A DNA stretch of 64,000 nt from Microglena sp. YARC. Lineage: Eukaryota; Chlorophyta; Chlorophyceae; Chlamydomonadales; Chlamydomonadaceae. Made by a program: the position numbers and the translations under genes. Positions 53,615-64,000 of this stretch are shown one piece after another. The stretch spans positions 52,759,578 through 52,823,577 of the forward strand of contig CM039463.1 of NCBI GenBank assembly GCA_022414725.1. Direction: 5' to 3'. The notes under the pieces were generated by a model. The model had not been told where the DNA came from. It saw nothing but the letters and a program-made list of their open reading frames with translations, and made no database searches. Within the stretch, counting starts at the first letter, position 1; every line of letters starts with the position of its first letter.

Positions 53615-55329
53615 GCACACACACGTGCCTGCAGGTCACTGCTAGGCCCCGCTTGATTGTAATCACTCACCATGTCACACACCCACTACCCCCCCCACCC
53701 CCCCACCACACACACCCACACACACGCACACCCACGTGCACACACGTGCCTGCAGGTCACTGCTAGGCCCCGCTTGATTGTAATCACTCACCATGTCACC
53801 CACCCCACTACCCCCCCACCCCACCCACCCCCCCAACCCACCCACCCACACCTACCTGCACCACCTCCCAGATGACCCAGTCTTCAACAAACTATCAGTC
53901 CCCGCTTGCTTGTGAGCGCACGCCATGTCACACACACACTACCCCCACCCCCAAACACCACTCCACCCACACGTACCTGCACCACCTCCCCCCCCCACAC
54001 ACCACACACACCTACCTGCACCACCTCCCAGAGGACCCAGTCCTCAACACACTGTCAGTCCCTGTTTGCTTGGAAGCACTCGCCATGTCACCTCTACCGT
54101 CATCTAGAATGAGCTGCACGTCAAACAAACCTCCCATGTTGAAATGGCTGCCCACCTACATGGGATGAAGGGGTTGGGAGGGTTAGGTGTAGGCTGAGGG
54201 GGTCACTTAGCATGTCTTGCTTGTGGTTATGGGGTTGTTTAGAGGTGGGCTTGGTGGTGGGTGTAGGCTAGGATGAGCTGCATTTCAAACAAACCACCCA
54301 TGTTAAAATGGCTTCCCACCTACATAGGATGAAGGGGGTTGGGGGCAAGGTTAGGTGTAGGCTAGAGGGGAAGATCTTAGAATGCCTTGGTTGTGGGTAT
54401 GGGGTTGTTAGGAGGTGGGCTTGGTTGTGGGTATAGGCTAGGATGAGCTGCGTTTCAAACAAACCACCCATGTTGAAATGGCTGCCCACCCACATTGGAT
54501 GAAGGGGGATGGGGCAGTGTTAGGTGTAGGCTAGAGGGGGTGCAACTATATGGTTTGGTGGTGGGTATAGGGTTGTTTTGAGTTGGGCTTGGTTGTGGGT
54601 ATGGTGTTGTTTGGAGGTGGCCTTGGTGGTGGGTGCAGACTAGGATGGCGGCACTTCAAACAAACCTCCCATGTTAAAATGGCTTCCCACCTAAAAAGGA
54701 TGAATGGTAAGGGGTTAGGTGTAGCCTAGAGGGGGTCGCTTAGAATGGTTTGATGGAGGGTATGGGATTGTTTCGAGGTGGGCTTGGTTGTGGGTATGGG
54801 TTTGTTTGTGGGTGAAGGCTAGGATGAGCTGCATATCAAACAAACCGCCCATGTTGGAATGGCTGCCCACCTACATAGGATGAAGGGGGATGGGGCAGGG
54901 TTAGGAGTAGGCTAGAGGGGGGGGCTCTTATAATGGCTTGGTTGTGGGTATGGGGCTGTTGTTAGATGGGCTTGACTGTGGGTGTAGACTAGGATGAGCT
55001 GCACTTCAAAGAAACCACCCATGTCGAAATGGCTTCCCACCCACATAGGATGAAGGGGTAAGGGGGCAGGGTCAGGTGCAGGGTACAACATTTTGTCATT
55101 TTGAGTTGCGCTTTCGACACAACTGCCTTCTTATGCGTTTGCGCTTTTCAATCAACTGCTCATCTGGAAACCCCCCACCCCCACGCATGAGGCACCTACC
55201 AGTCTAGAAAGACTTAGGGAAGGGCTTGATTGAAGAAGATTCGTGGCCAAACAGACACAGTGTCAGTCAACACCAGAAGCACATGGTCAAATGCATGTTC
55301 ATCAATCCTTCACACACATCCACTCCCCC

Positions 55330-55360
<31 letters not shown>

Positions 55361-58300
55361 ACACACACACACGCTCACCATCCCCCCCCCCCCACCACAC
55401 ACAGTGTCCGCCATGACCAGAAACTGTAGGTAACATGCATGTAGTCCCCCCCCCCCCCCCCTCCTTCCCACACACACACCAAACAATCACACTTCCAGTC
55501 CCCCCCCTCCCCCCCCACCCACACCCACCCACACGAGGCACCTACCAGTATAGAAAGACCAAGAGATGGGCTTGATTGAAGAAGATGCCAGTCAACACCA
55601 GGAACACATGGTCAAATGCATTTCATGACCCCCCCCCCCCCCCCCCCCCCCCCTCTCTCACCACCACACACACACTTCCACTCCACAAACCACAAACCAC
55701 CACCCCTCCACACATGAGGCACCTACCAGTATAGAAAGACCAAGAGAAGGGCTTGATTGAAGAAGATTCTTGGCATCAGCTTTTGTCAACCCTCTCCGCT
55801 GAAGCTCGGCCATTAGATCCACCACCTAATGTTGAAGGCGGTTGGTAGTGGGAGGTGGGTGTTGGTTGTTGGGTGTTGAGTGCTGAGTGTTGGGTGTTGG
55901 GTGTAGGTTGATGGGTGTTGGGTGTTGAGTGCTGGGTGTTGGGTGTTGGGTGTAGGTTGTTGGGTGTTGGGTGTTAAGTGCTGGGTGTTGGGTGTTGGGT
56001 GTAGGTTGTTGGGTGTTGAGTGCTGGGTGTTGGGTGTTGGGTGTAGGTTGTTGGGTGTTGGGTGTTGAGTGCTGGGTGTTGGGTGTTGAGTGCTGGGTGT
56101 TGGGTGTTGGGTGTAGGTTGTTGGGTGTTGGGTGTTGGGTGTAGGTTGTTGGGTGTTGGGTGTTGGGTGTAGGTTGTTGGTTGTTAGGTGTTGAGTGCTG
56201 GGTGTTGGGTGTTGGGTGTTGGGTGTTGGGTGTAGGTTGTTGGGTGTTGGGTGTTGGGTGTTGGGTGCTGGGTGTTGGGTGTTGGGTGTTGGTTGTAGGT
56301 TGTTGGGTGTTGGGTGTTGGGAGGTGGGAGGTGGGCTTTTGTCAACCCTCTACGCTGAAGCTCAGCCAATAGATCCACCACCTAGTATTGAAGATGGTTG
56401 GTGGTTGGTGGTTGGTGGTTGGTGGGCAGTGGGAGGTGGGTGATGGGTGTTGGGTGTTGGGTGTTGGGTGTTGGGTGTTGGGTGGTGGGCAGTGGGCAGT
56501 GGGAGGTGGGTGATGGGTGTTGGGTGTTGGGTGTTGGGTGTAGGTTGTTGGGTGCTGGGTGTTGGGTGTTGGGTGTTGGGTGTTGGTTGTAGGTTGTTGG
56601 GTGTTGGGTGTTGGGTGCTGGGAGGTGGGAGGTGGGCTTTTGTCAACCCTCTATGCTGAAGCTCAGCCAATAGATCCACCACCTAGTATTGAAGATGGTT
56701 GGTGGTTGGTGGGCAGTGGGCAGTGGGAGGTGGGTGTTGGGTGTTGGGTGTTGGGTGGTGGGCAGTGGGCAGTGGGAGGTGGGTGATGGTTGATGGGTGT
56801 TGGGTGTTGGGTGTTGTTTGTAGGTTGTTGGGCGTTGGGTGTTGGGTGTTGGGTGTTGGGTGGTGGGCAGTGGGCAGTGGGAGGTGGGTGATGGGTGTTG
56901 GGTGTTGGGTGTTGGGTTATGGGTGTAGGTTGTTGGGTGTTGGGTGTTGGGTGCTGGGTGTTGGGTGTTGGGTGTTGGTTGTAGGTTGTTGGGTGTTGGG
57001 TGTTGGGTGTTGGGAGGTGGGAGGTGGGCTTTTGTCAACCCTCTACGCTGAAGCTCAGCCAATAGATCCACCACCTAGTATTGAAGATGGTTGGTGGTTG
57101 GTGGTTGGTGGGCAGTGGGAGGTGGGTGTTGGGTGTTGGGTGTTGGGTGTTGGGTGTTGGGTGTAGGTTGTTGGGTGTTGGGTGTTGGGTGTAGGTTGTT
57201 GGGTGTTGGGTGTTGGGTGCTGGGTGTTGGTGTTGGGTGTTGGGTGTTGGGTGTTGGTTGTAGGTTGCTGGGTGTTGGGTGTTGGGTGTTGGGAGGTGGG
57301 AGGTGGGATTTTGTCAACCCTCTACGCTGAAGCTCAGCCAATAGATCCACCACCTAGTATTGAAGATGGTTGGTGGTTGGTGGTTGGTGGGCAGTGGGAG
57401 GTGGGTGATGGGTGTTGGGTGTTGGGCAGTGGGAGGTGGGTGATGGGTGTTGGGTGATGGGTGATGGGTGTTGGGTGTTGGGTGATGGGTGTTGGGTGAT
57501 GGGTGTTGGGTGTTGGGTGTTGGGTGTTGGGTGATGGGTGTTGGGTGTTGGGTGTTGGGTGTTGGGTGATGGGTGTTGGGTGATGGGTGTTGGGTGATGG
57601 GTGATGGGTGTTGGGTGTTGGGTGATGGGTGATGGGTGATGGGTGTTGGGTGTTGGTGGGCAGTGGGAGGTGGGTGATGGGTGAAGGGTGTTGGGTGTTG
57701 GGTGTTGGGTGTTGGGTGGTGGGTGATGGGTGATGGGTGATGGGTGTTGGGTGTTGGGTGTTGGGCAGTGGGCAGTGGGAGGTGGGTGATGGGTGTTGGG
57801 TGTTGGGTGTTGGGTGATGGGTGTTGGGTGTTGGGTGATGGGTTGTGGGTGATGGGTGATGGGTGTTGGGTGTTGGGTGATGGGTGTTGGGTGTTGGGTG
57901 TTGGGTGTTGGGTGTTGGGTGTTGGGTGTTGGGTGATGGGTGGTGGGTGATGGGTGTTGGGTGTTGGGTATGGGTGTTGGGTGATGGGTGATGGGTGATG
58001 GGTGTTGGGTGTTGGGTGTTGGGTGTTGGGTGTTGGGTGTTGGGTGATGGGTGTTGGGTGTTGGGTGGTTGGTGGGTAGTGGGAGATGGGTGATGGGTGA
58101 TGGGTGTTGGGTGTTGGGTGTTGGGTGTTGGGTGATGGGTGATGGGTGTTGGGTGTTGGGTGTTGGGTGTTGGGTGTTGGGTGGTGGGAGGTGGGTGGTG
58201 TGAGGTAGGTGGTGGGACGTGGGTGGTGGGTGATGGGAGGTGGGTAGTGGGAGGTGGGTGGTGGTTGCTGGTGTGAGGTGGGTGGTGTGAGGTAGGTGGT

Positions 58301-61300
58301 GGGTGGTGGGAGTGGGTAGTGTGAGGTGGGTGGTGGGTGGTGGTGCTGGTGTGAGGTGGGTGGTGTGAGGTAGTGGTGTGTGGGAGGTGGGTGGTGGGTG
58401 ATGGAGTGGGTAGTGTGAGGTGGGTGGTGGGTGGTGGTTGCTGGTGTGAGGTGGGTGGTGTGAGGTAGGTGGTGGGTGGTGGGAGGTGGGTAGTGTGAGG
58501 TGGGTGGTGGGTGGTGGTTGCTGGTGTGAGGTGGGTGGTGTGAGGTAGGTGGTGGGAGGTGGTGGTGGGAGGTGGGTGGTGGGTGATGGAGGTGGGTAGT
58601 GTGAGGTGGGTGGTGGGTGGTGGTTGCTGGTGTGAGGTGGGTGGTGTGAGGTAGGTGGTGGTGGTGGGAGGTGGGTAGTGTGAGGTGATTGGTGGGTGGT
58701 GGTTGCTGGTGTGAGGTGGGTGGTGTGAGGTAGGTGGTGGGAGGTGGGTGGTGGAGGTGGAGGTGGGTAGTTGGTGGTGGGAAGTGGGTGGTGGGAGGTG
58801 GGTGGTGGGAGGTGGGAGGTGGGTAGTTGGTGGTGGGAAGGTGGGAGGTGGGAGGTGGGTGGGCTGGGAGGTGGGAGGTGGGTAGTTGGTGGTGGGAAGT
58901 GGGTGGTGGGAGGTGGGTGGTGGGAGGTGGGAGTGGGTAGTTGGTGGTGGGAAGTGGGTGGTGGGAGGTGGGTGGTGGGAGGTGGGAGGTGGTAGTTGGT
59001 GTGGGAAGTGGGTGGTGGGAGGTGGGTGGTGGGAGGTGTGATTGTCAACTCTCTCTGCTGAAGCTCAGCCAGCAGATCCACGGCCTAATAAGGAAGCATG
59101 GGAGTTAGCTCCTACTGGTAATCAGTTAAAGTTTACATGTTGGGGTTCAAGTCCCGCCTCATGCATTGTCATTGGTATGCTTTGCTGTTATTACTGCCAT
59201 TATTGTCATTACTGTGTTTTGCTACTGCTGTCATTGCTGTCATTGCTGCCATTACTGTCCCCCTTCCCTCCACCCACAGCCTGCTATGGAAGCATGGGAG
59301 TTAGCCCCTCCTGTTAATCCCCCAGGGAGCCCCCAGAGTCACCCCGTTGTCCGTGTGTTTGTTTGTGCCCCCCCCCCTCACCACCCGAGACGAAGCCTGA
59401 CACGTCAGCCAACGGTCACGTAAATAGCTGGCTTTGGTCCGTTCGATTTCGATGCCAACACTCTCAGCCAATTTTCATTGTTGCTTGCGACAATGCCTAT
59501 GACTGTTTATTTCAAAGGATGCCTTGCCATTCTGTCACCATTCTGTCACCATTCTGTCACCATTCTGTCACCATTCTATCACCCTTCCATCACCATTCTG
59601 TCACCATTCTGTCACCATTCTGTCAACATTCTATCACCATTCCATCACCATTCTGTCACCATTCCATCACCATTCTGTCACCATTCTATCACCATTCCAT
59701 CACCATTCTGTCACCATTCTATCACCATTCCATCACCATTCTGTCACCATTCTGTCACCATTCCATCACCATTCTGTCACCATTCTATCACCATTCTGTC
59801 ACCATTCCATCACCATTCTGTCACCATTCTGTCACCATTCTATCACCATTCCATCACCATTCTGTCACCATTCTATCACCATTCTGTCACCATTCTATCA
59901 CCATTCTGTCACCATTCTATCACCATTCTGTCACCATTCTGTCACCATTCCATCACCATTCTGTCACCATTCCATCACCATTCTGTCACCATTCTATCAC
60001 CATTCCATCACCATTCTGTCACCATTCTATCACCATTCTGTCACCATTCTATCACCATTCTGTCACCATTCTATCACCATTCTGTCACCATTCTATCACC
60101 ATTCCATCACCATTCTGTCACCATTCTATCACCATTCTGTCACCATTCTATCACCATTCTGTCACCATTCTATCACCATTCTGTCACCATTCTATCACCA
60201 TTCCATCACCATTCTGTCACCATTCTATCACCATTCCATCACTATTCTGTCACCATTCTATCACCATTCCATCACCATTCTGTCACCATTCCATCACCAT
60301 TCTGTCACCATTCTATCACCATTCTGTCGCCATTCTGTTACCATTCCATCGCTGCATGGCGACGCATGGGTCCGGCTAAACTAGTCAGAAATGCCCCTCC
60401 AACCCCCCTGGGCTCCGCACTTCTTGTATGGGGGTGGGGTGGGGTGGGGTGGGGTGGGGGGCTTTGCTCTGAAGTACAGGTCACACTAATGCTTGCTCTA
60501 AAGTACGGGTCACACTAATGCTTCCCAGATGGGAGGGGGGGGGTCTTGGCTCGTAAGTACGGGTCACACTAATGGTTGCTCTAAAGTACGGGTCGCACTA
60601 ATGCTTCCCAGATGAAGGGGTGGGGGTGGGGGGGGCTGAGGGTGGGCTTTGCTCTTAAGTACGGGTCACACTAATGCTTCCCAAATGGGGGGGGGGGGGG
60701 GGTCTTGGCTCGTAAGTACAGGTCACACTAATGGTTTGCTCTAAAGTACGGGTCACACTAATGCTTCCCGGATGAAGGGATGGGGGTGGGGGGGGCTGAG
60801 GGTGGGCTTTGCTCATAAGTACGGGTCACACTGATGCTTTCCCAGATGAAGGGGTGTGTGTGTGGGGGGTGCGGGGGTGGGGGGCTGAGGGGGGGATTGC
60901 TCTTAAGTACGGGTCACACTAATGCTTCCCGGATGGGTGGGTGGGTGGGGTGGGGGTTGCTCTAAAGTACGGGTCACACTAAATGCTTCCCGGATGGGTG
61001 GGTGGGTGGGTGGGGTGGGGTTGCTCTAAAGTACGGGTCACACTAATGCTTCCCGGATGGGTGGGTGGGGTGGATGGGTGGGGTGGGGGTTGCTCTAAAG
61101 TACGGGTCACACTAATGCTTCCGATGGGTGGGTGGGTGGGGTGGGGGTTGCTCTAAAGTACGGGTCACACTAATGCTTCCCGGATGGGGGTGGGTGGTGG
61201 GTGGGGTGGGGGTTGCTCTTAAGTACGGGTCACACTAATGCTTCCCGGATGGGTGGGTGAGGTGGGGTGGGGGTTGCTCTAAAGTACGGGTCACACTAGT

Positions 61301-64000
61301 GCTTCCTGGATGGGGTGGGTGGGTGGGGTGGGGTTGCCTCTAAAGTACGGGTCACACTAATGCTTCCCGGATGGGGTGGGTGGGCGGGTGGGTGGGTGGG
61401 TCGGATGGGGGTTGCTCTAAAGTACGGGTCACACTGATGCTTCCCGGATGGGGTGGGTGAGTGGGTGGGTGGGGTGGGGGTTGCTCTTAAGTACGGGTCA
61501 CACTAATGCTTCCCCGATTGGTGGGTGGGGTGGGGTTGCTCTAAAGTACAGGTCACACTAATGCTTCCCGATGGGTGGGTGGGTGGGGTGGGGGTGGGGA
61601 TTGCTCTAAAGTACAGGTCACACTAATGCTTCCCGGATGGGGTGGGTGGGTGGGTGGGTGGGCGCGTGTGTGTTCGGGGGGTGGGGGGGGTGGGGGGGTG
61701 GGGGGGCTCTTAAGGACGGGTCACACTACGTACCTGCATCACACAGGACCAAGAGCTGCCTGTGGCAATACAGCCTGATGCATCGTCAGCTTTTGCTTTG
61801 CCAACCTGTACAACAGATGTGTGTGTGTGTATGTGTGTGTGTGTGTATGTGTGGGTGTGGGTGGGTGTGGGGGGGGAGTGAATGGGTTTGGACAACAGCC
61901 TGATATAATGCCGGGCTAGTTTCAGCAATACAGCCTGACACATCGTCATCTTTTGCCTTGCCAACCTGCAGAGCAGATGTGTGTGTGTGTGTGTGTGAAT
62001 GGGTGTGTACAACAGCCCGATATGATGCCGAATCCCATGAAAACATTTCAAATCCTACGAAAATATATACAACTCTTTAAATAGGTGAGTACCTCAACTA
62101 GCGTCTTGGGCTTTGATAACGTCGCACTATGTCAGAATGACTTCATTGACACCGAGCAACAAAGCTTGAAGATCAAACCAAGTGCAAATAGGGGAATAGT
62201 CCGAAACCCATGTAAAACAGTCAAAATCACATGAATACAGATATGACTAATTTAACAACAAGTTCGATGCAGCGTCGCCTGCGACGCTAAAAATTGGCGG
62301 AGAGTGCTCGCGACGGAGCGACAGGTGGCAACGGAAGCGAGTTAGTTACGAGACCGTTGGCTGACGTGTTGGGCTTCATAGCGGTCAGACAGATGGATGG
62401 ATGGATGGATGGATGAATGGATGGTCGGACGGACAAATGGGTAACACTGGGGGCTCACGCCCCCCAGAAGGGGGGGCTCCGCCAAAAAGGTCAATACCTC
62501 TACTAGCGTCTAGGGCTTTGACAACGTCGCGCTACGCCAGAATGACTTTATTGACACAGGACATCAAATATTTAAAACACATGGAGTCAGATCAAACCGA
62601 GCGGAAACAATCCTAATTATATTAACAAGTTATATGCAGCGTCGCCTGCGACGCTAAAAAATGGCGGAGAGTGATCGCGAGGGAGCGACAGGTGGCAACG
62701 GAAGCGAGTTAGTTACGAGGCCGTTGGCTGACGTGTCGGGCTTCATACGGTCAGATGGATGGATGGACGGACAAATGGGTAACACTGGGGGCTCCGCCAA
62801 AAACAGTTCGAAACCCATTAAATACAGTCAAAATCACAATGAAAACATACACAACCCTTCTAAAAGGTAAATACCTCTACTAGCACCTTTGGCTTTGGCT
62901 TTGGCTTTGACAACTTCGCGCTTCGCCAGAATGACTTCATTGACACAGAGCATCGAATCTTTTACACACATGGAGTCAGATCAAACCGAACGGAAACAGT
63001 TCCACTCCCGAGAAAAACAGTAAAAATCACATTAAAAATAGGCATAATCACATGAAAACTGATATACTCCTTTAAAAAGGTCAATACCTGAACTAGCGTC
63101 TTGGGCTTTGACAGCGTCACTCTTTGCCAGAATGACTTCATTGACACCGAGCACGAATCTTTAAAACACATGGAATCAGATCGCACCGAGTAATAGCAAT
63201 CAAAATCCCATGAAAATATATGAAAATATATGAAAATATATGAAAACAGATACTCAAAAAGGTCAATACCTCAACTAGCGTAAATAATGAAAAATATACT
63301 AAAAATAAAAAATACCTCAACTAGCGTAAATAATGAAAAATATACTAAAAATATATGAAAACAGAAACTCAAAAAGGTCAATACCTCAACTAGCGTCTTG
63401 GGCTTTGACAGCGTTGCGCTTCTCCAAAACGAAACCGAGCATCCTTGATTACGAGCATCGAAGCTTGAAGACCAAGTAAACACGGGTGAATCCCAAGGGA
63501 AACAGTCAAAACAGCATGAAAAAAAATGATAACAGAAACGACCCCAAGAAAACATTCAGAATCCCACGAAAAACAGTCCGAATCCCATGAAAACAGTCAA
63601 TTCCCATGCCAAAACATTCCTAGTCCCATGAAACACAGTCACAACCACATGAAAACAGTCTGAATCCCATGAAGACCAGTCAAAACACCCACATGAAAAC
63701 ATATTAAACTCCTTAACAAAAGGTCTGTACCTCCACTAGCGTCTTCGGCTTTGACAACGTTGCACTTCGCCAGAATGACTTCATTGACACCGAGCATCAG
63801 AGCTTGAAAACACACTGAATCAGATTAAACCAAGTAAAAACGGTAAAAATCCAATAATAAGCAGGTGAAAACAAATAAAACCAATTAAACAAAAAAGGTC
63901 TGTACCTCTACTAGCGTCTTGGGCTTTGACAATGTTGCACTTCGCCAGAATGACTTCATTGACACCGAGCATCGGAGCTTGAAGGACAGACCACTATGAT
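52364..64000 (-). CDS. unidentified multi-exon gene, partial
   Basis: Exons in transcript order: 63906-64000 (continues beyond the window), 61734-61805, 55727-55825, 54016-54155, 52364-52464. The phases 0, 0, 0, 2, 1 are continuous and no stop interrupts 169 codons. Recognisable peptides: [54 protein letters not shown] then [33 protein letters not shown], and [18 protein letters not shown] then [16 protein letters not shown] cannot assign a family; the third exon (L-x-x-x-G-L-T-x-x-D-A-x-x-L-L-x-x-x-P-x-L) faintly resembles an mTERF motif. Each exon is flanked by donor-side duplications on its 3' side and acceptor-side ones on its 5' side, independent support for exon choice and strand. The frame of the first exon is inferred from the second; another open frame there ([19 protein letters not shown]) looks equally protein-like. 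Confidence 0.55.
52465..53400. repeat. acceptor-side copies of exon 52364-52464 with GGTGTTT minisatellite
   Basis: Copies of gtagcacgtcagacacaatg with gagaacctgaatcac (exon start plus acceptor, reversed) at about 52525, 52650, 52850, 52975, 53115, 53265 and 53385. Between them ggtgtttggtgttt runs fill 50-150 bp. Confidence 0.85.
53400..54015. repeat. donor-side copies of exon 54016-54155
   Basis: Copies of gcccgttgattgtaatcact-like exon sequence with caccatgtcac and cctgcag-type donors at about 53405, 53530, 53640, 53755 and 53885, separated by C-runs and CA repeats. Confidence 0.75.
54156..55090. repeat. acceptor-side copies of exon 54016-54155
   Basis: Five copies at about 54270, 54450, 54645, 54820 and 54995 repeat gatgagctgcatttcaaaca, aaccacccatgttgaaatgg and cttcccacctacat ([16 protein letters not shown], minus strand). 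The unit is about 175-180 bp with a gtgggtatggggttgtt spacer. Confidence 0.85.
55091..55726. repeat. donor-side copies of exon 55727-55825
   Basis: Copies of ggcacctaccagtatagaaa, gaccaagagatgggcttgat at about 55190, 55535 and the genuine end at 55727. Between them are C-runs, CA repeats and a copied ggtcaaatgcatgttcat piece. Confidence 0.75.
55826..59090. repeat. acceptor-side copies of exon 55727-55825 in a 3.2-kb TTGGGTG minisatellite
   Basis: Copies of ttgtcaaccctctacgctga, agctcagccaatagatccac at about 56340, 56640, 57030, 57315 and 59045 ([15 protein letters not shown] on the minus strand), spaced about 280-390 bp except the last. The spacers are gggtgttgggtgttg, then gggtgatgggtg, then gtgggaggtgggtggtg. 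A 575-codon minus-strand frame (57354-59081) is an artefact of this. Confidence 0.85.
59290..59505 (-). repeat. hairpin-capped dispersed element, copy 5 (reverse, diverged)
   Basis: Reversed relative to copies 2, 6 and 7: gggagcccccagagtcaccc, gcctgacacgtcagccaacg and ttgcttgcgacaatgcctat. A duplicated piece (tatggaagcatgggagttag) precedes it and also occurs at about 59090. A cattactgtcattgctgcc repeat fills 59165-59260. Confidence 0.55.
59518..60352. repeat. 11-bp minisatellite (ccattctgtca)
   Basis: About 75 copies of an 11-bp unit alternating ccattctgtca, ccattctatca and ccattccatca. Because 11 is not a multiple of 3 and the unit has no stop in any phase, all three plus frames stay open for 280-340 codons. 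None is a gene. Confidence 0.95.
60430..61733. repeat. ~80-bp array (aagtacgggtcacactaatg)
   Basis: Sixteen or more copies of taaagtacgggtcacactaa, tgcttcccggatgg plus a ggtgggtggg spacer. The first unit abuts the donor of exon 61734-61805 (minus strand gtacgtagtgtgacccgt), so the array is a donor-side amplification in which mostly intron was copied. Confidence 0.85.
61806..61995. repeat. acceptor-side copy of exon 61734-61805
   Basis: One copy at about 61925-61975 repeats [15 protein letters not shown] on the minus strand after ctctgcag; a GTGT spacer separates it from the genuine exon. Inferred frames agree between the copies. Confidence 0.7.
62258..62485 (+). repeat. hairpin-capped dispersed element, copy 6 (most complete)
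   Basis: Begins aacaagttcgatgcagcgtc with a perfect 8-bp stem AGCGTCGCctGCGACGCT, then gcgacaggtggcaacggaag, gttagttacgagaccgttgg, a ggat microsatellite, and the end ggggggctccgcc. Copies 6 and 7 sit in the same intron, same orientation, 370 bp apart. Confidence 0.8.
62627..62800 (+). repeat. hairpin-capped dispersed element, copy 7
   Basis: As copy 6 but shorter at the right end: the palindromic G/C piece is reduced to gggggctccgcc. It was probably carried along when the intron segment holding copy 6 was tandemly duplicated, or inserted separately. Confidence 0.75.

Larger units (their letters stand above)
62080..63905. repeat. donor-side copies of exon 63906-64000
   Basis: Copies at about 62090, 62500, 62880, 63090, 63385 and 63725 (plus stubs at 63270 and 63315) repeat tacctcaactagcgtcttgg, gctttgacaacgttgc and cagaatgacttcattgacac. 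The most distant copy (62090) has acquired a stop in the exon frame. Spacers are aaaacagtcaaaatcccatg-like. Confidence 0.85.

Noticed and set aside
57354..59081. 575-codon minus-strand frame of Pro/Thr/His/Asn
   Set aside because: It is the reverse of the TTGGGTG minisatellite between copies of an exon edge; it has no domain and all phases are equally open.
63906..64000. Second reading frame ([20 protein letters not shown]) as the coding frame
   Set aside because: It looks protein-like but ends in phase 1, which puts a stop early in the next exon. It is kept only as a caveat because that next exon's acceptor is inferred.

Overview
The window is nuclear DNA of a eukaryote, most likely a green alga. 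Every recognisable gene is split by many introns. One gene encodes an octotricopeptide-repeat (OPR) protein, a family greatly expanded in green algae. TGTAA, the usual green-algal poly(A) signal, lies shortly after both complete genes. The species cannot be named from sequence alone. The very repeat-rich introns would fit a large-genome prasinophyte of the Cymbomonas/Pyramimonas type, but that is a weak guess.

Layout. (1) 1-15.2 kb, minus strand: at least 12 exons of an OPR protein; its 3' end lies beyond base 1 and its 5' end is unresolved. (2) 15.3-21.5 kb: simple repeats, then a less repetitive stretch with one candidate minus-strand exon, a probable LINE 3' end and a tRNA-derived SINE with clear target-site duplications. 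(3) 21.5-31.2 kb, minus strand: a complete 10-exon gene for chaperonin subunit CCT4 (TCP-1 delta), 529 aa. (4) 31.7-45.9 kb, plus strand: a complete 7-exon gene for a class IV (HDAC11-like) histone deacetylase, 411 aa, divergent from CCT4 across 491 bp. (5) 46-51.3 kb: a second SINE, tandem arrays, a leucine-rich-repeat exon on the plus strand and a MITE. (6) 51.8-64 kb, minus strand: five to seven phase-consistent exons of an unidentified gene whose 5' end is outside the window.

The main result is how the introns are built. Nearly every intron consists largely of tandem duplications that include the adjoining exon edge. After an exon come copies of its last 20-100 nt with the donor site; before the next exon come copies of its first 20-100 nt with the acceptor site. 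This holds for the OPR, CCT4, HDAC and unknown genes on both strands. In one OPR intron the copies grade from donor-type to acceptor-type, as expected if the intron arose by tandem duplication of coding sequence. Several dispersed families overlie this: a hAT-like MITE, a hairpin-capped roughly 200-bp element and at least four others.

Exon coordinates were derived by hand from splice consensus, phase continuity and protein-family similarity. They are strong for CCT4 and HDAC, good for most OPR exons and moderate for the unknown gene. Many long open frames in the window lie in microsatellites or minisatellites and are not genes.
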